A DNA stretch of 64,000 nt from JABFXX01 sp964419605 (GCA_964419605.1 CAYQQM010000013.1:10679-74678); one strand, 5' to 3'. Positions 23,273 through 33,442 are shown, counted from the stretch's first letter. Notes: a model not told the origin generated them from the letters alone. Program-made: numbers and translations.

Positions 23273-26200
23273 GTCTCTTGGACTCTTTCTTGGGGGGCTC
23301 GTTGCGGTGCTAGGGGCTGCCAGTTCTCGCGCCTCCGATTTAGGCGGAGCGGAAGTATGGCAGCCGCAAGCGGTGCGCTGGCCAGTAGTCCCCGACGCGG
23401 TCGAACCGGTCGCGCCTTGGGTTCCAACGACCGCCACGGATCGGATCGATGCCGTCGAAGTAACGCCTTCTCGCGCGGCCGCCCTATGGGTGCCGGCGGT
23501 CACGGTGAGGCGGGTGCGAGTGATTCGGGGCGAGCCGGCTCAGCTCAGGTTGGCGCGCGTCGGTGGGACGAAGCTAGCCAAGATTGTCGCCGACGAAGTG
23601 GGCATTCCGGTCGCGGGTGGAGTCGATCTCGCGGAGCCCGTGGGGCCCGGATCGATGTGGGTTATCGCGGCCGCTGTTCCGACGACCATCGTTGTTGAGA
23701 GAATCGCCGAGCGGGACCCCCGTTTGGCGTGGGAACAAGCGCGCGACACGTTGCTCGGCTGGATCGACCGCGATTGCAGCGACCAGGTGCCCGAGCTTCC
23801 GGTCGACGATGGCGGTGCTGCCAAGATCCGGCTGCGCGGCGGGCGTGCGCTTGCGAGTCTGGGTCATCCCTCCTCCGTGCAAGCAGCAATCCGATTGTGG
23901 CGACGCGCGCAGGTGGAAACCATTATCGCGACGCTGCGCCCGGGCAATGATCCGTATGTCTCGCACCACACCTATGTTCCGGACGGCCCTGTTACTACAG
24001 ATTCCGACGAGGAAGCGTACGGTCCATCCGGCCCCCCGGGCCAGCCCTGGCGGCTGAGGTTGCGAGGTCCGGGGGTGCTCGTCGTCGATACGCGTGCGAC
24101 GCCCGAGCAGGCTGCCGTTCAAGGGATGGCTACAGTGGAGATTCGCCGCAACGGCAGCGTCGTATCGCGTGTGCAAGACGTTACCTCTCCGGTGGCTTTG
24201 GTGGAGCCTGGCGCCGCGCTGCCGTGGGATGGCTCGCAGCCCGCAATCGGTGAGGCGGGCCTAGGTCGTAAAATTCGCGCAGTGGTTCCGCTAGCATTGG
24301 GCGATCACGAGTACGCGGTCGCCGTGACAGGAGCGGGCCTCGTTCGCGCTGACGCCCGGCGTCGCACGTCGCGAATGCGAGAGTGGATCTCATCCAACTT
24401 GGCGGACGATGCGACGCACGTTCGGGCTGGGCTGGCGAAGGAGCAGAATTTTTCGGCCCGGGCGCTGGGGGAACAACTTGTTTCTGCGGCACTTGGAGGT
24501 CCATCCGTCGTTGCACAGCTGGGCTCGACGGCGGCAGCGCTTCTTGCGCAACTGGTTGCGGCGCCGGGGCAGCTTTCACCCGAACTGGCAAAGGTGATGA
24601 TCGGAAAAGTAACCTCGTTGGCGGCCCAATCGGATGGCGATCTTGAGCGGGCGATCATTCTCGAGCTCGCGGAGCGTCTCCCCGAAGGTGTAGACGCGAC
24701 TCCGCTCGCCGCCGCGGTACTTGTCGCCAGGCGTTCGACATCACTCGGGCCGCGCGTCGAAGCGATGCGCGCTCCGGCCGAGCTGGGGGGGGCGTTACCC
24801 TCATCGGCGTTGCTAGCGGCCTTGGCTCCCCATCTGTACTCGGGCACTCGCAGCGATGCGGTAGCGGCGGCTGAGCTTGCGTGGCGCATGAATCCAAACG
24901 CGCCTGGTTTTCGAACGGCGGTTCTTGCCGCGGCCCGGCGGAGTGCACTACGGCGCCTTGATCCGACGTTGCCCGATGGAGGTATCGCTGCAGCACCGGG
25001 GCGGTGGCTAAGCGTGAGCGATTCGCGCCCGCTACCCAATGCGGGCGACTCGAGTCAGCTGGCGAATGCAATTTCGGAAGTCGTACTTGGTCGAGATACG
25101 TCGATTCAGCTCGCACCGCACCCCGAGGAGGCAGATCGCCTCGGAGTGGTCCGCGTCTTTGTCGCTACTCCGGCGAAGGATCCGGGACCGGTAACGATTG
25201 CGTTCGATGGAGAGGTGCATCCGCTTCTCGCACTACGCTCGCTCGAGGTCGTGGAGATCGCGGCGACGGCAGGGCGTCATGTCGTACGTATCGACGCTCC
25301 CTCGAACACAAGGGCGTTCATCGGCTTTGCTCGCCTGCCGGAGCAGAGGGAAGCTGCCTCCGGTACCCCCGGGGGGGTAGCGGTGGCTCCGATGGAGGCG
25401 CGTACATCGAGCGCAATTCGCAAGCGCTGGCCTGTCGATCGGACGATGGTTTACGAGATGCCCACGCCGCGCGCCGCTGGTCCGGTACGCATTGAGATGG
25501 TCGGGTTCCCGGCAGAACGCTCGCGGCGCCATACGGTTTGGCTACATCCCGACGTAGGACCGCCACGCCGTCTTGTACTCGACGTAAGAGGCGTGGATCC
25601 GCAGAGCTGGCCGCTCGACGACGATCGCCGTCCGGGGACACCTGCAGCAATTTCGGTGTGGCTGCCCCCAGGAACAGCGAAGTTTTGGCTCACGACGGAC
25701 GATGGCCCGCTGTACGCCCACGTATCGGTTCACGGCCCGGCTGCGAATGCCGGCGAGCTCGTAGGGGCCTTCACTCCTCCGTTGCCTCGCAGCGTGGACT
25801 TCGAGACAATCGCAGAGCTATCGACATCGATTGTGGAGAATCCAGAGCGCGCCCAGTTCTACATCGCGCGCGCGGTCGCTCTACTCCATCTCGGCGAAAT
25901 CGGTCCGGCCCGCCGCGATCTAGCCGCGGCTTCGCCTCTGGTTGGCGACCAAGACCGAGCATCGTATCGCGCCGCCCTGGTTCAACTTGAAGCGCTCGCC
26001 GATCCGGCGTACTTGCCTGTGCAGCCAGTCGGTGGACCGATTCGGTCTGGGGTCTTGATAGGGGCGCCGCTTGTCCCACCGACCCCGGAACTCATAGGAC
26101 TAGCCCGTCGCGCACGTCTCGAAGGGGTGGCGGAAATGTGGCGCGCCCTCGATGGCGGTGAAATTCCGCTGCCGGCCGGTGCAGAAAGCCATGCGTTTGC

Positions 26201-28223
26201 TGCGACGATTGCGGGGCGGGCCGGGCAATCGCGTGCAGCGGCTGAAAGGTGGTTGCGCCTCGGAACCTGGCAGGCTCGCACGGCAGCTCTCGGCCAGCTT
26301 GCGGTGCTCCTGGAAGCGGGAACTGCGGCAGTCGCTCCTTTAGGGGTTGGAATTGCGGGTGAGCTGGAAGGTGTAGCGACCCTTGCCATGCAACACGCCC
26401 GCGCATCGGCGGCGCGGGCGTCGCGGTGGGAACCGGTGCGGTTTACTGATCGCAACGCTGGGTTTGAGTCGTTGACGACCGTTCCCGACGGGCTCGATGA
26501 TTCGCCGGCGATCGCGCTGCGGCGTGCGCTGCTGGCCGCTCCGTGGCGAGCTGCGCCTGCGATTCTGGATCCTGGGCGGGCGACGGTATTGGCGATCCGA
26601 GGTCCGCGCAGCATCGGGGTCGAGATTTGGTGCCGGCGCTTGTGGCCCGCAGCACGCCCGACAAGCTGTGCGTTAACAGCGACGGTCGATCAATCGAGTG
26701 CCACCGCGCTAACGGTGCAGCATGCGCAGGTTCATACGAGTGTCGTCGACATCCCTGACGGTCTTCATGAGGTTGAGATCGGACTTGCGGCCGAAGATCC
26801 CACGGCAGTCGCTGCGGTCCGATTTGTTGATACCCAGAGCGTGCAATCCGAAGCGGAGATTGCCGCCGTACGCCCCATGCGGGTGTTCCTTGCTGCACCT
26901 GATCGCCCCGCAGAAGCAACCGTTGCGGGTCCCGGCGCGGTCGGAATTGAACTCCGCACCTACAATGCAAGCGCAACCAACGCCGACATCGCGATTATCG
27001 GCCCGCAGGGCGAACGTCATATCTCGATCGCTGTCGAAGCGCCCGCAGCATCTGAGCTTCGGCCGCAGCCGGGCCGAGATGTGCAGATTTCGCGTCCAGT
27101 CGTTCGCACGGTAGCCTTGGACCGCGCGGGCCCCTATACGATTCGAGTCGTACCCAATCGCGAAATTGTCGCGGTGCGATTTGCGACTCGGGTTGCGACA
27201 CGCGCCGGCGGCGACTACGTGGTCGCGAAGAGTGTCGACGTTTCCGATGGGCTGCCGTGGCCAGTGTCTATCCCGCAGCCTCCGTTGGTCGCCAGCGTTG
27301 AAGTTTCCCCTCCGTGGACCCCGTCGATCGAAGCGGTCATCGGCCAGGATAGTTTTGCTGCCCTCGACACCGAATTTGCAGCGCTTGATCTGAGGTTCGA
27401 ACTTGCGACTCAAGTTCGTCGCCGCGAGCGCGACACAGCGTGGTTTGCTGAGCTCCGAGGTCGCCGGTCTGGATTGCTCGGTCCGACAGCCCGGATACGT
27501 GTTGCGGGAGAATTTCGTCGCTTGCCACTCGGCCTGAACGTAGGGCTAGATGCCCATGCCGCTGCACAAACCTCGCCTGCGGGTTTGTTGTGGCTCACGC
27601 GAGGCATCGGCAACGTCTCACGTCCGCTGCCATTTAGCCCGAGGTTACAACTCGTGCCCACGATTTCGGTTCACGGTGCGGTATTCGGGCCGTCCACCGT
27701 TCCCCCGGGCGCCGATCCGATGGTTGCAAGCGTCTATCGGCGTAGCCACCCGTTTCAGATTGTCCAAAGTCTGGAGCTGAGGGGGAAACCCTTTGCAGAT
27801 CAGTATGCGGTGGTCGGATTCAGTGTTCGTTCGAATGATTCGGTGGCGAGCGTGGATATGATCGGAGGCAAGCTAATGTGGCGCGGTTTGATCGAGACCG
27901 CGCCGCGCCGCGGTGGAATCCTGATGCTCGAGTACGCGCCCACGCTTCGGTTCGCCAATAACCACCGCTCCTACACGTTTTTGCGCCATGACCTTGCGGC
28001 GGAGATTGGTTGGCCGTGGTCGGTGGCGCGAGGTAGGCTCGGTCGGATCGTTGTTTCGCTTCGAGGCGATCTGTATCCCCCGACGAACATTTCCCAGAGT
28101 GCGCATGCGCTAACCCTGAGCTTGCGGTGGGACGGCTGGCATCCAGGCGAGCGAAACCGAATGCCTTCTGAAGAGCCACTAAGCGATTTTGTCGACGAGG
28201 TTCCTTGGGCCGGACAGCGTTAG
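23265..28223 (+). CDS. Giant exported protein with TPR-like segment and barrel-like C-terminus (polymer operon, fourth gene)
   Basis: 1652 aa. GTG 23265 follows GGAGGGG at 23254-23260 and gives a clean signal peptide (LGLFLGGLVAVLGAASSRAS). The central region has helical, Ala-rich repeats near residues 385-590 and a TPR-like helical pair at about 860-915 (YIARAVALLHLGEIGPARRDL). The last ~270 residues (about 1370-1632) alternate polar and hydrophobic residues in strands with aromatic girdles, such as FELATQVRRRERDTAWFAEL and YAPTLRFANNHRSYTFLRHDL, and look like an outer-membrane barrel. A signal peptide, helical repeats and a C-terminal barrel recall exopolysaccharide export proteins (BcsC, PgaA), but there is no detectable sequence match, so export of the polymer is an inference. 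Confidence 0.7.
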   Translation: MSRSLGLFLGGLVAVLGAASSRASDLGGAEVWQPQAVRWPVVPDAVEPVAPWVPTTATDRIDAVEVTPSRAAALWVPAVTVRRVRVIRGEPAQLRLARVGGTKLAKIVADEVGIPVAGGVDLAEPVGPGSMWVIAAAVPTTIVVERIAERDPRLAWEQARDTLLGWIDRDCSDQVPELPVDDGGAAKIRLRGGRALASLGHPSSVQAAIRLWRRAQVETIIATLRPGNDPYVSHHTYVPDGPVTTDSDEEAYGPSGPPGQPWRLRLRGPGVLVVDTRATPEQAAVQGMATVEIRRNGSVVSRVQDVTSPVALVEPGAALPWDGSQPAIGEAGLGRKIRAVVPLALGDHEYAVAVTGAGLVRADARRRTSRMREWISSNLADDATHVRAGLAKEQNFSARALGEQLVSAALGGPSVVAQLGSTAAALLAQLVAAPGQLSPELAKVMIGKVTSLAAQSDGDLERAIILELAERLPEGVDATPLAAAVLVARRSTSLGPRVEAMRAPAELGGALPSSALLAALAPHLYSGTRSDAVAAAELAWRMNPNAPGFRTAVLAAARRSALRRLDPTLPDGGIAAAPGRWLSVSDSRPLPNAGDSSQLANAISEVVLGRDTSIQLAPHPEEADRLGVVRVFVATPAKDPGPVTIAFDGEVHPLLALRSLEVVEIAATAGRHVVRIDAPSNTRAFIGFARLPEQREAASGTPGGVAVAPMEARTSSAIRKRWPVDRTMVYEMPTPRAAGPVRIEMVGFPAERSRRHTVWLHPDVGPPRRLVLDVRGVDPQSWPLDDDRRPGTPAAISVWLPPGTAKFWLTTDDGPLYAHVSVHGPAANAGELVGAFTPPLPRSVDFETIAELSTSIVENPERAQFYIARAVALLHLGEIGPARRDLAAASPLVGDQDRASYRAALVQLEALADPAYLPVQPVGGPIRSGVLIGAPLVPPTPELIGLARRARLEGVAEMWRALDGGEIPLPAGAESHAFAATIAGRAGQSRAAAERWLRLGTWQARTAALGQLAVLLEAGTAAVAPLGVGIAGELEGVATLAMQHARASAARASRWEPVRFTDRNAGFESLTTVPDGLDDSPAIALRRALLAAPWRAAPAILDPGRATVLAIRGPRSIGVEIWCRRLWPAARPTSCALTATVDQSSATALTVQHAQVHTSVVDIPDGLHEVEIGLAAEDPTAVAAVRFVDTQSVQSEAEIAAVRPMRVFLAAPDRPAEATVAGPGAVGIELRTYNASATNADIAIIGPQGERHISIAVEAPAASELRPQPGRDVQISRPVVRTVALDRAGPYTIRVVPNREIVAVRFATRVATRAGGDYVVAKSVDVSDGLPWPVSIPQPPLVASVEVSPPWTPSIEAVIGQDSFAALDTEFAALDLRFELATQVRRRERDTAWFAELRGRRSGLLGPTARIRVAGEFRRLPLGLNVGLDAHAAAQTSPAGLLWLTRGIGNVSRPLPFSPRLQLVPTISVHGAVFGPSTVPPGADPMVASVYRRSHPFQIVQSLELRGKPFADQYAVVGFSVRSNDSVASVDMIGGKLMWRGLIETAPRRGGILMLEYAPTLRFANNHRSYTFLRHDLAAEIGWPWSVARGRLGRIVVSLRGDLYPPTNISQSAHALTLSLRWDGWHPGERNRMPSEEPLSDFVDEVPWAGQR

Positions 28224-28234
28224 GGCGCGCTCTC

Positions 28235-31200
28235 ATGCGGCGCCGTTGGTCTGCCGCGGAATTTGACGCGCGCAAAGCACCGCATGCGCCGCTTGTGCGC
28301 TCGCTGCTTTGGGACCATGTCCCGAAGTTGCAGGCGCGATTGCGCGGCGAGGCGCTCGAGGCGTTGGCGCTACGGGTACTCGATCTCGAGCGAAGCCCAG
28401 TGCCCCTGATGGATGAGTCTGAGCCAGCTCAACTCGCGATCTTGGCGCTGCGATTGCAACAGGTGATCAGTGCGCTGGGCGTGGAGGAACAAGCGCTCGT
28501 GCGCAGATTCGCTGCGTTCAATCACATGTACACACGGCACGAAGACGCAGCGGGAAGGCGCTATCTGATTGCGTCGTACCTTCGCGAAAATGCCAAAGGC
28601 CCGGAACAATTGCGCGGCGACTTGGCAGCGCTCGATCGACACCTCGGCGCGGATGCATTGCGCGAGCGTCACAATCGGGAAGTCCTTCTATGTTCGATTC
28701 AGGTGGAGCTGGCGCTGTGGTGGTTGGCATACGCACTGCCGAAGATCGGAGGTCACGCCGACGGAGCTCAAGCGCTGAGTCGGCTGCGCAGCGCGCAGAT
28801 TCCCGCAACGTGCGCTGCGGCCCTCATCGCTGGGCGTAGGTGGCAAGTGCGGTGGGCAGGTGGCAGTGCACTCGTCGCGTTGGCCGAGCTGTTTGCTCGA
28901 GGATATCGGCTCGATGCCCACGCGGTTCTCGACGACGCAGTCCGCGCGGCCCGGACGCGCGACGATCATCCGTGGGTACAGGCTGCGGGGCTGGAAGCCG
29001 CCGTATTGCTCGATCCAGCGGCTGCGGCGGCGCTGGTTGCTGAGCGGCTGTTTACATTCGAAGGAGCTCGCGATCATTTTGTTCGCAAGCTCGCGCTCCA
29101 AGTGGCCCTGCGACGGCTCTCCTCGGATCAGGTTGACGATCTCGTGGCGCGATGCGTAGCTAACGTGGATCGTTCCGAGCATGTTCGGTTGGGCTTGGTC
29201 CAGATCTCGTATCAACTTGGTTGGCAGCGGGGTGGGGCGCACCTATCGATCCTTGCCGGGTTAGCTGCTCCGGGCGAGAAGAGCCCAAAGGTTCGCGGAG
29301 CTGCGGCCATTGCGATTCGAAAGCTGGCGAGTCGCGCAGCTCGGTTTCCGTCCGATGACCTTACGGTCCGGGCGGCGGCTCAGGTACTCGTCGGACTTAC
29401 TGCGGATACCGCCAATTTCCCAGTCGTTACTGTGTGCGAGGAGCTCGCGGGACTGGCAGGCGACTTGGCCGCCGCGGCGCCGCCGTTACTTGAAGAGCTT
29501 GCGCCGGTTTGGCTCGAGTCGCTTGGCCAGATCATCATCGGCGATTCAACCTCGAGCCATCTCGTAGAAACCGCTGCGGCTGCGGCTGAGGCGATCGAGC
29601 GCGAGCGCGATCCGGTGCGCCGCGGCGTTACGCGCACGCTGGAACGTACACTTGAACAGATTCCATCGGGACGCCGGGGCAGTGTAGCCATCGCCGAACT
29701 CCCTGAGTCTACCTCCGACGAGCTCGTAGGTCGCGCTCTTGCCGACGTGACGCGGCGCAACTGGGGTGCTAGCGCGTCGCGGCGCGCCGGGAAGTGGGTG
29801 ATCTGGCGCGGCGATCGGTTTCGACGCCGGTTGTGGCGCGTGTTGCACGAGCTGCGAAGCCCGTTGCCAAACAAACGTCAGGCCTGGGTGCATACGGTAG
29901 GGCGTACCTATCCCGGTGAGGTCCGGGCACATCCCGGACTTCTGGAGGAGGCGACCGCAACCACCGTGCCCGGCGAGCGCGTTAACGTCGACAGCGAAGG
30001 CTCGTGGTGCCGTCACCTGCCGCAAATCGACGATGTGCTCGAGCTGTCGGTGCGAACGCCTCGGTCGGTGCAGATCATTTCGAGTTTAGGGACGACCGTC
30101 GTCGACCCACCCCCACGATTCTCCGATCGGGTGCGGAATTGGCTCGCGATTGGATGGAACTACCGCCGTCTGGCCGGGTTGCGTTTGGCGTCGCTACGGG
30201 CGTACCGCGATCCGCAACGGCGGCGTTACGTCGAGCAGATGGAGGCCGACTATGGCATCCGGATGCGCTTTCATCCGCATCCGCGCCCGGCGTCCAAGGG
30301 AATGCCCGCCCCGGTATCGCGCAACGTGCGCGAGTTGTTCGAAAATCTCGACACTCCCGAAGCGGAACCTCCGCCAGCGAAGGCGTTGGCGCTGCCTGCC
30401 GCAGTAGAGCTGGTGCGGCGGTGGTACTCCGACAACGCCTACTATTTTGCATCGCCAAGCGAAAACTCGCAGACGGCGTTGGTTGCATTCGCCGGCGTGC
30501 TTGCAACCGTATTTTGGACCCGGGGCTGGATCAAGCGGTGGCAGGTCGACCAGGCGCGGAAGTCCATTCCAATGACGATCGGCGGCTGGGGAACGCGCGG
30601 CAAGTCGGGTACCGAACGCCTCAAAGCTGGACTTCTCGACGGTCTCGGTTTTGACGTGTTTGTAAAAACGACGGGCTGCGAAGCGATGTTTATCCACTCG
30701 GCGCCGATGCAGCAGCCAGTCGAGATTTTTATCTATCGCCCCTATGATAAGGCGACGATTTGGGAGCAGATGGCGATGTTGCGCCTCGGCGCGCGGCTGC
30801 GCTGCCAAACATTCTTGTGGGAATGCATGGCTCTCAATCCGAAATACGTCCAGCTGCTGCAACACGACTGGATGCACGACGATATCGTTACGCTCACCAA
30901 TTGCTATCCCGACCACGAAGACATCCAGGGTCCGGTCGGTTTCAATGTTGCACAGGTCATTACCGAGTTCATTCCAAAGCGGTCGACCCTTGTGACCAGC
31001 GAGACGAGCTACCTGCCGATGTTCAAAGACGTGTGTGCGAGTCGCCAAACGACGATGTACACGGTTGGGGAACGCGAAGCGGAACTCATTGCGGACGACG
31101 TGCTCGAGCTGTTTCCCTATCGCGAACATCCGCGAAATATTGCGTTGGTGACTCGGGTAGCGGAAGAACTAGGCGTCGACCCGGACTTGGCCTGCTTGAC

Positions 31201-32677
31201 GATGGCCGAGAACGTTGTCGCCGACCTCGGCGTGCTCAAAGCATATCCGCGCGCACGCGTGCGCGGTCGCTACCTGACGTTCGTGTGTGGCAACTCGGCC
31301 AATGAGCGCACCGGATTTATCAACAACTGGCGTCGGATGAAGTTGGATCAGCTCGACGGCGAACGCGATCCGGATAAGCTCGTGGTGACGGTCGTCAACA
31401 ACCGCGCGGACCGCATCGCGCGATCCGAGGTGTTTGCACGGATTTTGGTCCGCGACGTGGCTTTTGATCGGCACGTACTGATCGGCACCAACCTGCGGGG
31501 GCTTCGCGGTTTCCTCGAGACCGCACTCGACGACTACCTCAGCGAAGTGTCGCTCATCGAGCCCAGCGAACTCCGTCCGGGAGACGTTCCGACCGTGGTT
31601 GCGGCACGGGTCGCGCGCGAACTTGGAAATCTTCGGATTCCATCGGCGACTTCAGATGCTGCGCTGATCCGGCTCGCGATTTACGCTCGTCCGGCTGGGC
31701 TGGTACTTGCACCGGAACAACAGTCTGCGCTCGCAACCGCTATCGCGGCGCTGTTCGATGCCGACCTCAAAGCACCGGTTGATATCGCAGTCGTTCGCCG
31801 GGCGCTTTCCGACGACAAGCGTTTGGTTACACTATTGGAGACGGCGCTGGTTGCGGCTCCCGAGCCGGCTCCTCTCGATGATTATCCCGAAACACTGGCG
31901 GACCCTGTGCGCGCGGATGCTGTCGAGCACATCGTATTCGAGCTCGCGCGGATGCAGATTCGCGACCGGCTGGAAGCCCGCCTCCGCAACGTGTTCACCC
32001 AACCGAGTGAAGCCGCTCGGCTCGAGTTTTTGGCGACGTTTGGCGCGGCCTATCGCGCCATGTTTCTGGCCCAGGTCATTGTGATCGAAGACTCTGGTGC
32101 AACCGGCGATCAAATTATCGAGCAGTGTGCGCGCGCTGTGCCGCCAGGCTGCGACGTGTGCCTCATGGGCACCCAAAACATCAAAGGCACGGGGCTCGAC
32201 TTTGTGTACCGCTGGCTCGCGCTCGACAAAGTCGTTTCATGCCTACGCGAGCAAGCCGGGCCTCGCCACGACCGACGGATGGCCGCACTTCTCGAGCTGG
32301 AGGCATTTGAAGACCACGGCATGGTGGATACGGGCTACGCGCGCGCCATGCTTGCGCGCGAGCCGGTGCAGAAACCAACCCCGGATGAGCTCGCATCTCG
32401 GCAGCGCATCGCTGCAAAAGTAGAAGTGATTTGGCAGCGTCGAACCAAAGCGCTCGTAGAGCAGCGCAAATCGGGAATGGCCGACCGCCTGGCGGCTTTG
32501 GGCGAAGGGTGGATCGACTGGATCGATAGCGCTCGTCGCAGTACGATGGCCAAGTCGATCATCGACGATCTGGTCGCCGCTCGAATTTCGCATCAGCGTG
32601 CGTCGGTTGAGATGCGCAAGGTCGTCGGCCGGATCAAAGGTGGATGGCTCATCAAAGCGCTACGGCGGGCCAAGTAG
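28235..32677 (+). CDS. Giant PgsB/CapB-like poly-gamma-glutamate synthase (Mur-ligase core)
   Basis: 1480 aa; normal PgsB/CapB is about 390-400 aa. The central core begins with a membrane-like helix (TALVAFAGVLATVFWTRGW, about residue 758), then IPMTIGGWGTRGKSGTERL, the ATP-binding loop of PgsB (about residue 783), followed by conserved-looking NCYPDHEDIQGP, TSETSYLPMF, CGNSANERTG and VVNNRADRIARSE. These are the amide ligase, which activates a carboxylate with ATP and adds an amino acid. An N-terminal ~730 residues of helical, HEAT-like repeats and a C-terminal ~350 residues are additions absent from classical PgsB. ATG 28235 is 11 bp after the previous stop; TTG 28205 is an alternative. The 3' 115 bp are duplicated at 35609. 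Confidence 0.82.
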   Translation: MRRRWSAAEFDARKAPHAPLVRSLLWDHVPKLQARLRGEALEALALRVLDLERSPVPLMDESEPAQLAILALRLQQVISALGVEEQALVRRFAAFNHMYTRHEDAAGRRYLIASYLRENAKGPEQLRGDLAALDRHLGADALRERHNREVLLCSIQVELALWWLAYALPKIGGHADGAQALSRLRSAQIPATCAAALIAGRRWQVRWAGGSALVALAELFARGYRLDAHAVLDDAVRAARTRDDHPWVQAAGLEAAVLLDPAAAAALVAERLFTFEGARDHFVRKLALQVALRRLSSDQVDDLVARCVANVDRSEHVRLGLVQISYQLGWQRGGAHLSILAGLAAPGEKSPKVRGAAAIAIRKLASRAARFPSDDLTVRAAAQVLVGLTADTANFPVVTVCEELAGLAGDLAAAAPPLLEELAPVWLESLGQIIIGDSTSSHLVETAAAAAEAIERERDPVRRGVTRTLERTLEQIPSGRRGSVAIAELPESTSDELVGRALADVTRRNWGASASRRAGKWVIWRGDRFRRRLWRVLHELRSPLPNKRQAWVHTVGRTYPGEVRAHPGLLEEATATTVPGERVNVDSEGSWCRHLPQIDDVLELSVRTPRSVQIISSLGTTVVDPPPRFSDRVRNWLAIGWNYRRLAGLRLASLRAYRDPQRRRYVEQMEADYGIRMRFHPHPRPASKGMPAPVSRNVRELFENLDTPEAEPPPAKALALPAAVELVRRWYSDNAYYFASPSENSQTALVAFAGVLATVFWTRGWIKRWQVDQARKSIPMTIGGWGTRGKSGTERLKAGLLDGLGFDVFVKTTGCEAMFIHSAPMQQPVEIFIYRPYDKATIWEQMAMLRLGARLRCQTFLWECMALNPKYVQLLQHDWMHDDIVTLTNCYPDHEDIQGPVGFNVAQVITEFIPKRSTLVTSETSYLPMFKDVCASRQTTMYTVGEREAELIADDVLELFPYREHPRNIALVTRVAEELGVDPDLACLTMAENVVADLGVLKAYPRARVRGRYLTFVCGNSANERTGFINNWRRMKLDQLDGERDPDKLVVTVVNNRADRIARSEVFARILVRDVAFDRHVLIGTNLRGLRGFLETALDDYLSEVSLIEPSELRPGDVPTVVAARVARELGNLRIPSATSDAALIRLAIYARPAGLVLAPEQQSALATAIAALFDADLKAPVDIAVVRRALSDDKRLVTLLETALVAAPEPAPLDDYPETLADPVRADAVEHIVFELARMQIRDRLEARLRNVFTQPSEAARLEFLATFGAAYRAMFLAQVIVIEDSGATGDQIIEQCARAVPPGCDVCLMGTQNIKGTGLDFVYRWLALDKVVSCLREQAGPRHDRRMAALLELEAFEDHGMVDTGYARAMLAREPVQKPTPDELASRQRIAAKVEVIWQRRTKALVEQRKSGMADRLAALGEGWIDWIDSARRSTMAKSIIDDLVAARISHQRASVEMRKVVGRIKGGWLIKALRRAK

Positions 32678-32704
32678 GCCGGCGCAGAGAGCGAGCACCT
32701 ACCC
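32590..32704. repeat. Direct repeat, copy A (3' end of the PgsB-like gene)
   Basis: This 115-bp stretch covers the last ~29 codons and stop of the synthase gene plus 27 bases beyond. It recurs at 35609-35724 with only four differences (two substitutions after the stop, one substitution and one inserted G at the start). The copies are 3.0 kb apart in the same orientation. Confidence 0.9.
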
Positions 32705-32783
32705 CCGGCCACTTGGTCGCGCCCCAGCCGATGGGGGACGATTTGAACTTCCAACGCGGCGACCATCGTGGTGTTGTTGGAGC

Positions 32784-33419
32784 ATGAAACGCCCGGCGAT
32801 GATTGCCGCTGCTCTGTTTCTAATCGCACTAGCGCTCTGGCGCCGGCACCACAAACCGCGCTCGGCTGAGCACCCGTCATTGGGGGCAGGAGGTTCGCCA
32901 GCCGCGGTTGCCGGCGCTGCGCCAGTGAATCCGGTACGCGACGCGTACCCGGTGCCGACCAAGGTTCGTAAGATTTCGCGCGAGCAACGCGGACTGCTTG
33001 CCGCCGCAATCGCGCGTGCACGAAACAGCGAAACCGCTGCGCCGGCGATCGCCAACGCGGTTTCGCCAGCGTCCGAACCCATCGATGACGTTACGTTGGT
33101 AAAGACCACGATTCGCGATGCGATGCGGCAGGTAACGCCGTTTTTGGCCGGGTGTTACGACGCGGAGGGAAGCGCTGCACCGAAGCGGATCAGGGTCGTT
33201 GCCGCGCTGACATTGACGGGCGATCCGGAGGTCGGCACCGTCATCGATGCCCAACGTCTTGTCGACGAGCGCGAGGCACCGCTTGCCCCGAGCTTTGATG
33301 CTTGCCTTCGCGACGTTTTCGCGGCTTTGGAGATGCCGCCACTTTCGGAATCCGGGCAGGTAGATGTGACCTATCCATTTGTGTTCGCTGCCTCGGAACA
33401 CGACGCCGCAGGCGAGTAG
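32784..33419 (+). CDS. Membrane-anchored protein with AgmX/PglI-like C-terminal domain
   Basis: 211 aa. A short N-terminal helix (MIAAALFLIALALW) acts as anchor or uncleaved signal, followed by an Ala/Pro-rich linker. The C-terminal ~100 residues resemble the myxobacterial AgmX/PglI domain: FLAGCYDAE, then a strand pattern with TGDPEVGTVIDA, then FDACLRDVFAALEMPP and VDVTYPFVF. The two cysteines are characteristic of that domain. Family knowledge links AgmX/PglI to gliding motility and TonB-like energy transduction in Myxococcus, but this domain is widespread and the role here is unknown. ATG 32784 was chosen because upstream codons are in the repeat region. Confidence 0.7.
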   Translation: MKRPAMIAAALFLIALALWRRHHKPRSAEHPSLGAGGSPAAVAGAAPVNPVRDAYPVPTKVRKISREQRGLLAAAIARARNSETAAPAIANAVSPASEPIDDVTLVKTTIRDAMRQVTPFLAGCYDAEGSAAPKRIRVVAALTLTGDPEVGTVIDAQRLVDEREAPLAPSFDACLRDVFAALEMPPLSESGQVDVTYPFVFAASEHDAAGE

Positions 33420-33442
33420 GCAAGCTGACCGCCGGTGACAAA

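Noticed and set aside
25355..25385. GGTACCCCCGGGGGGGTAGC as another repeat copy
   Set aside because: Shares only the C/G runs with the unit; no ACTTCC core.
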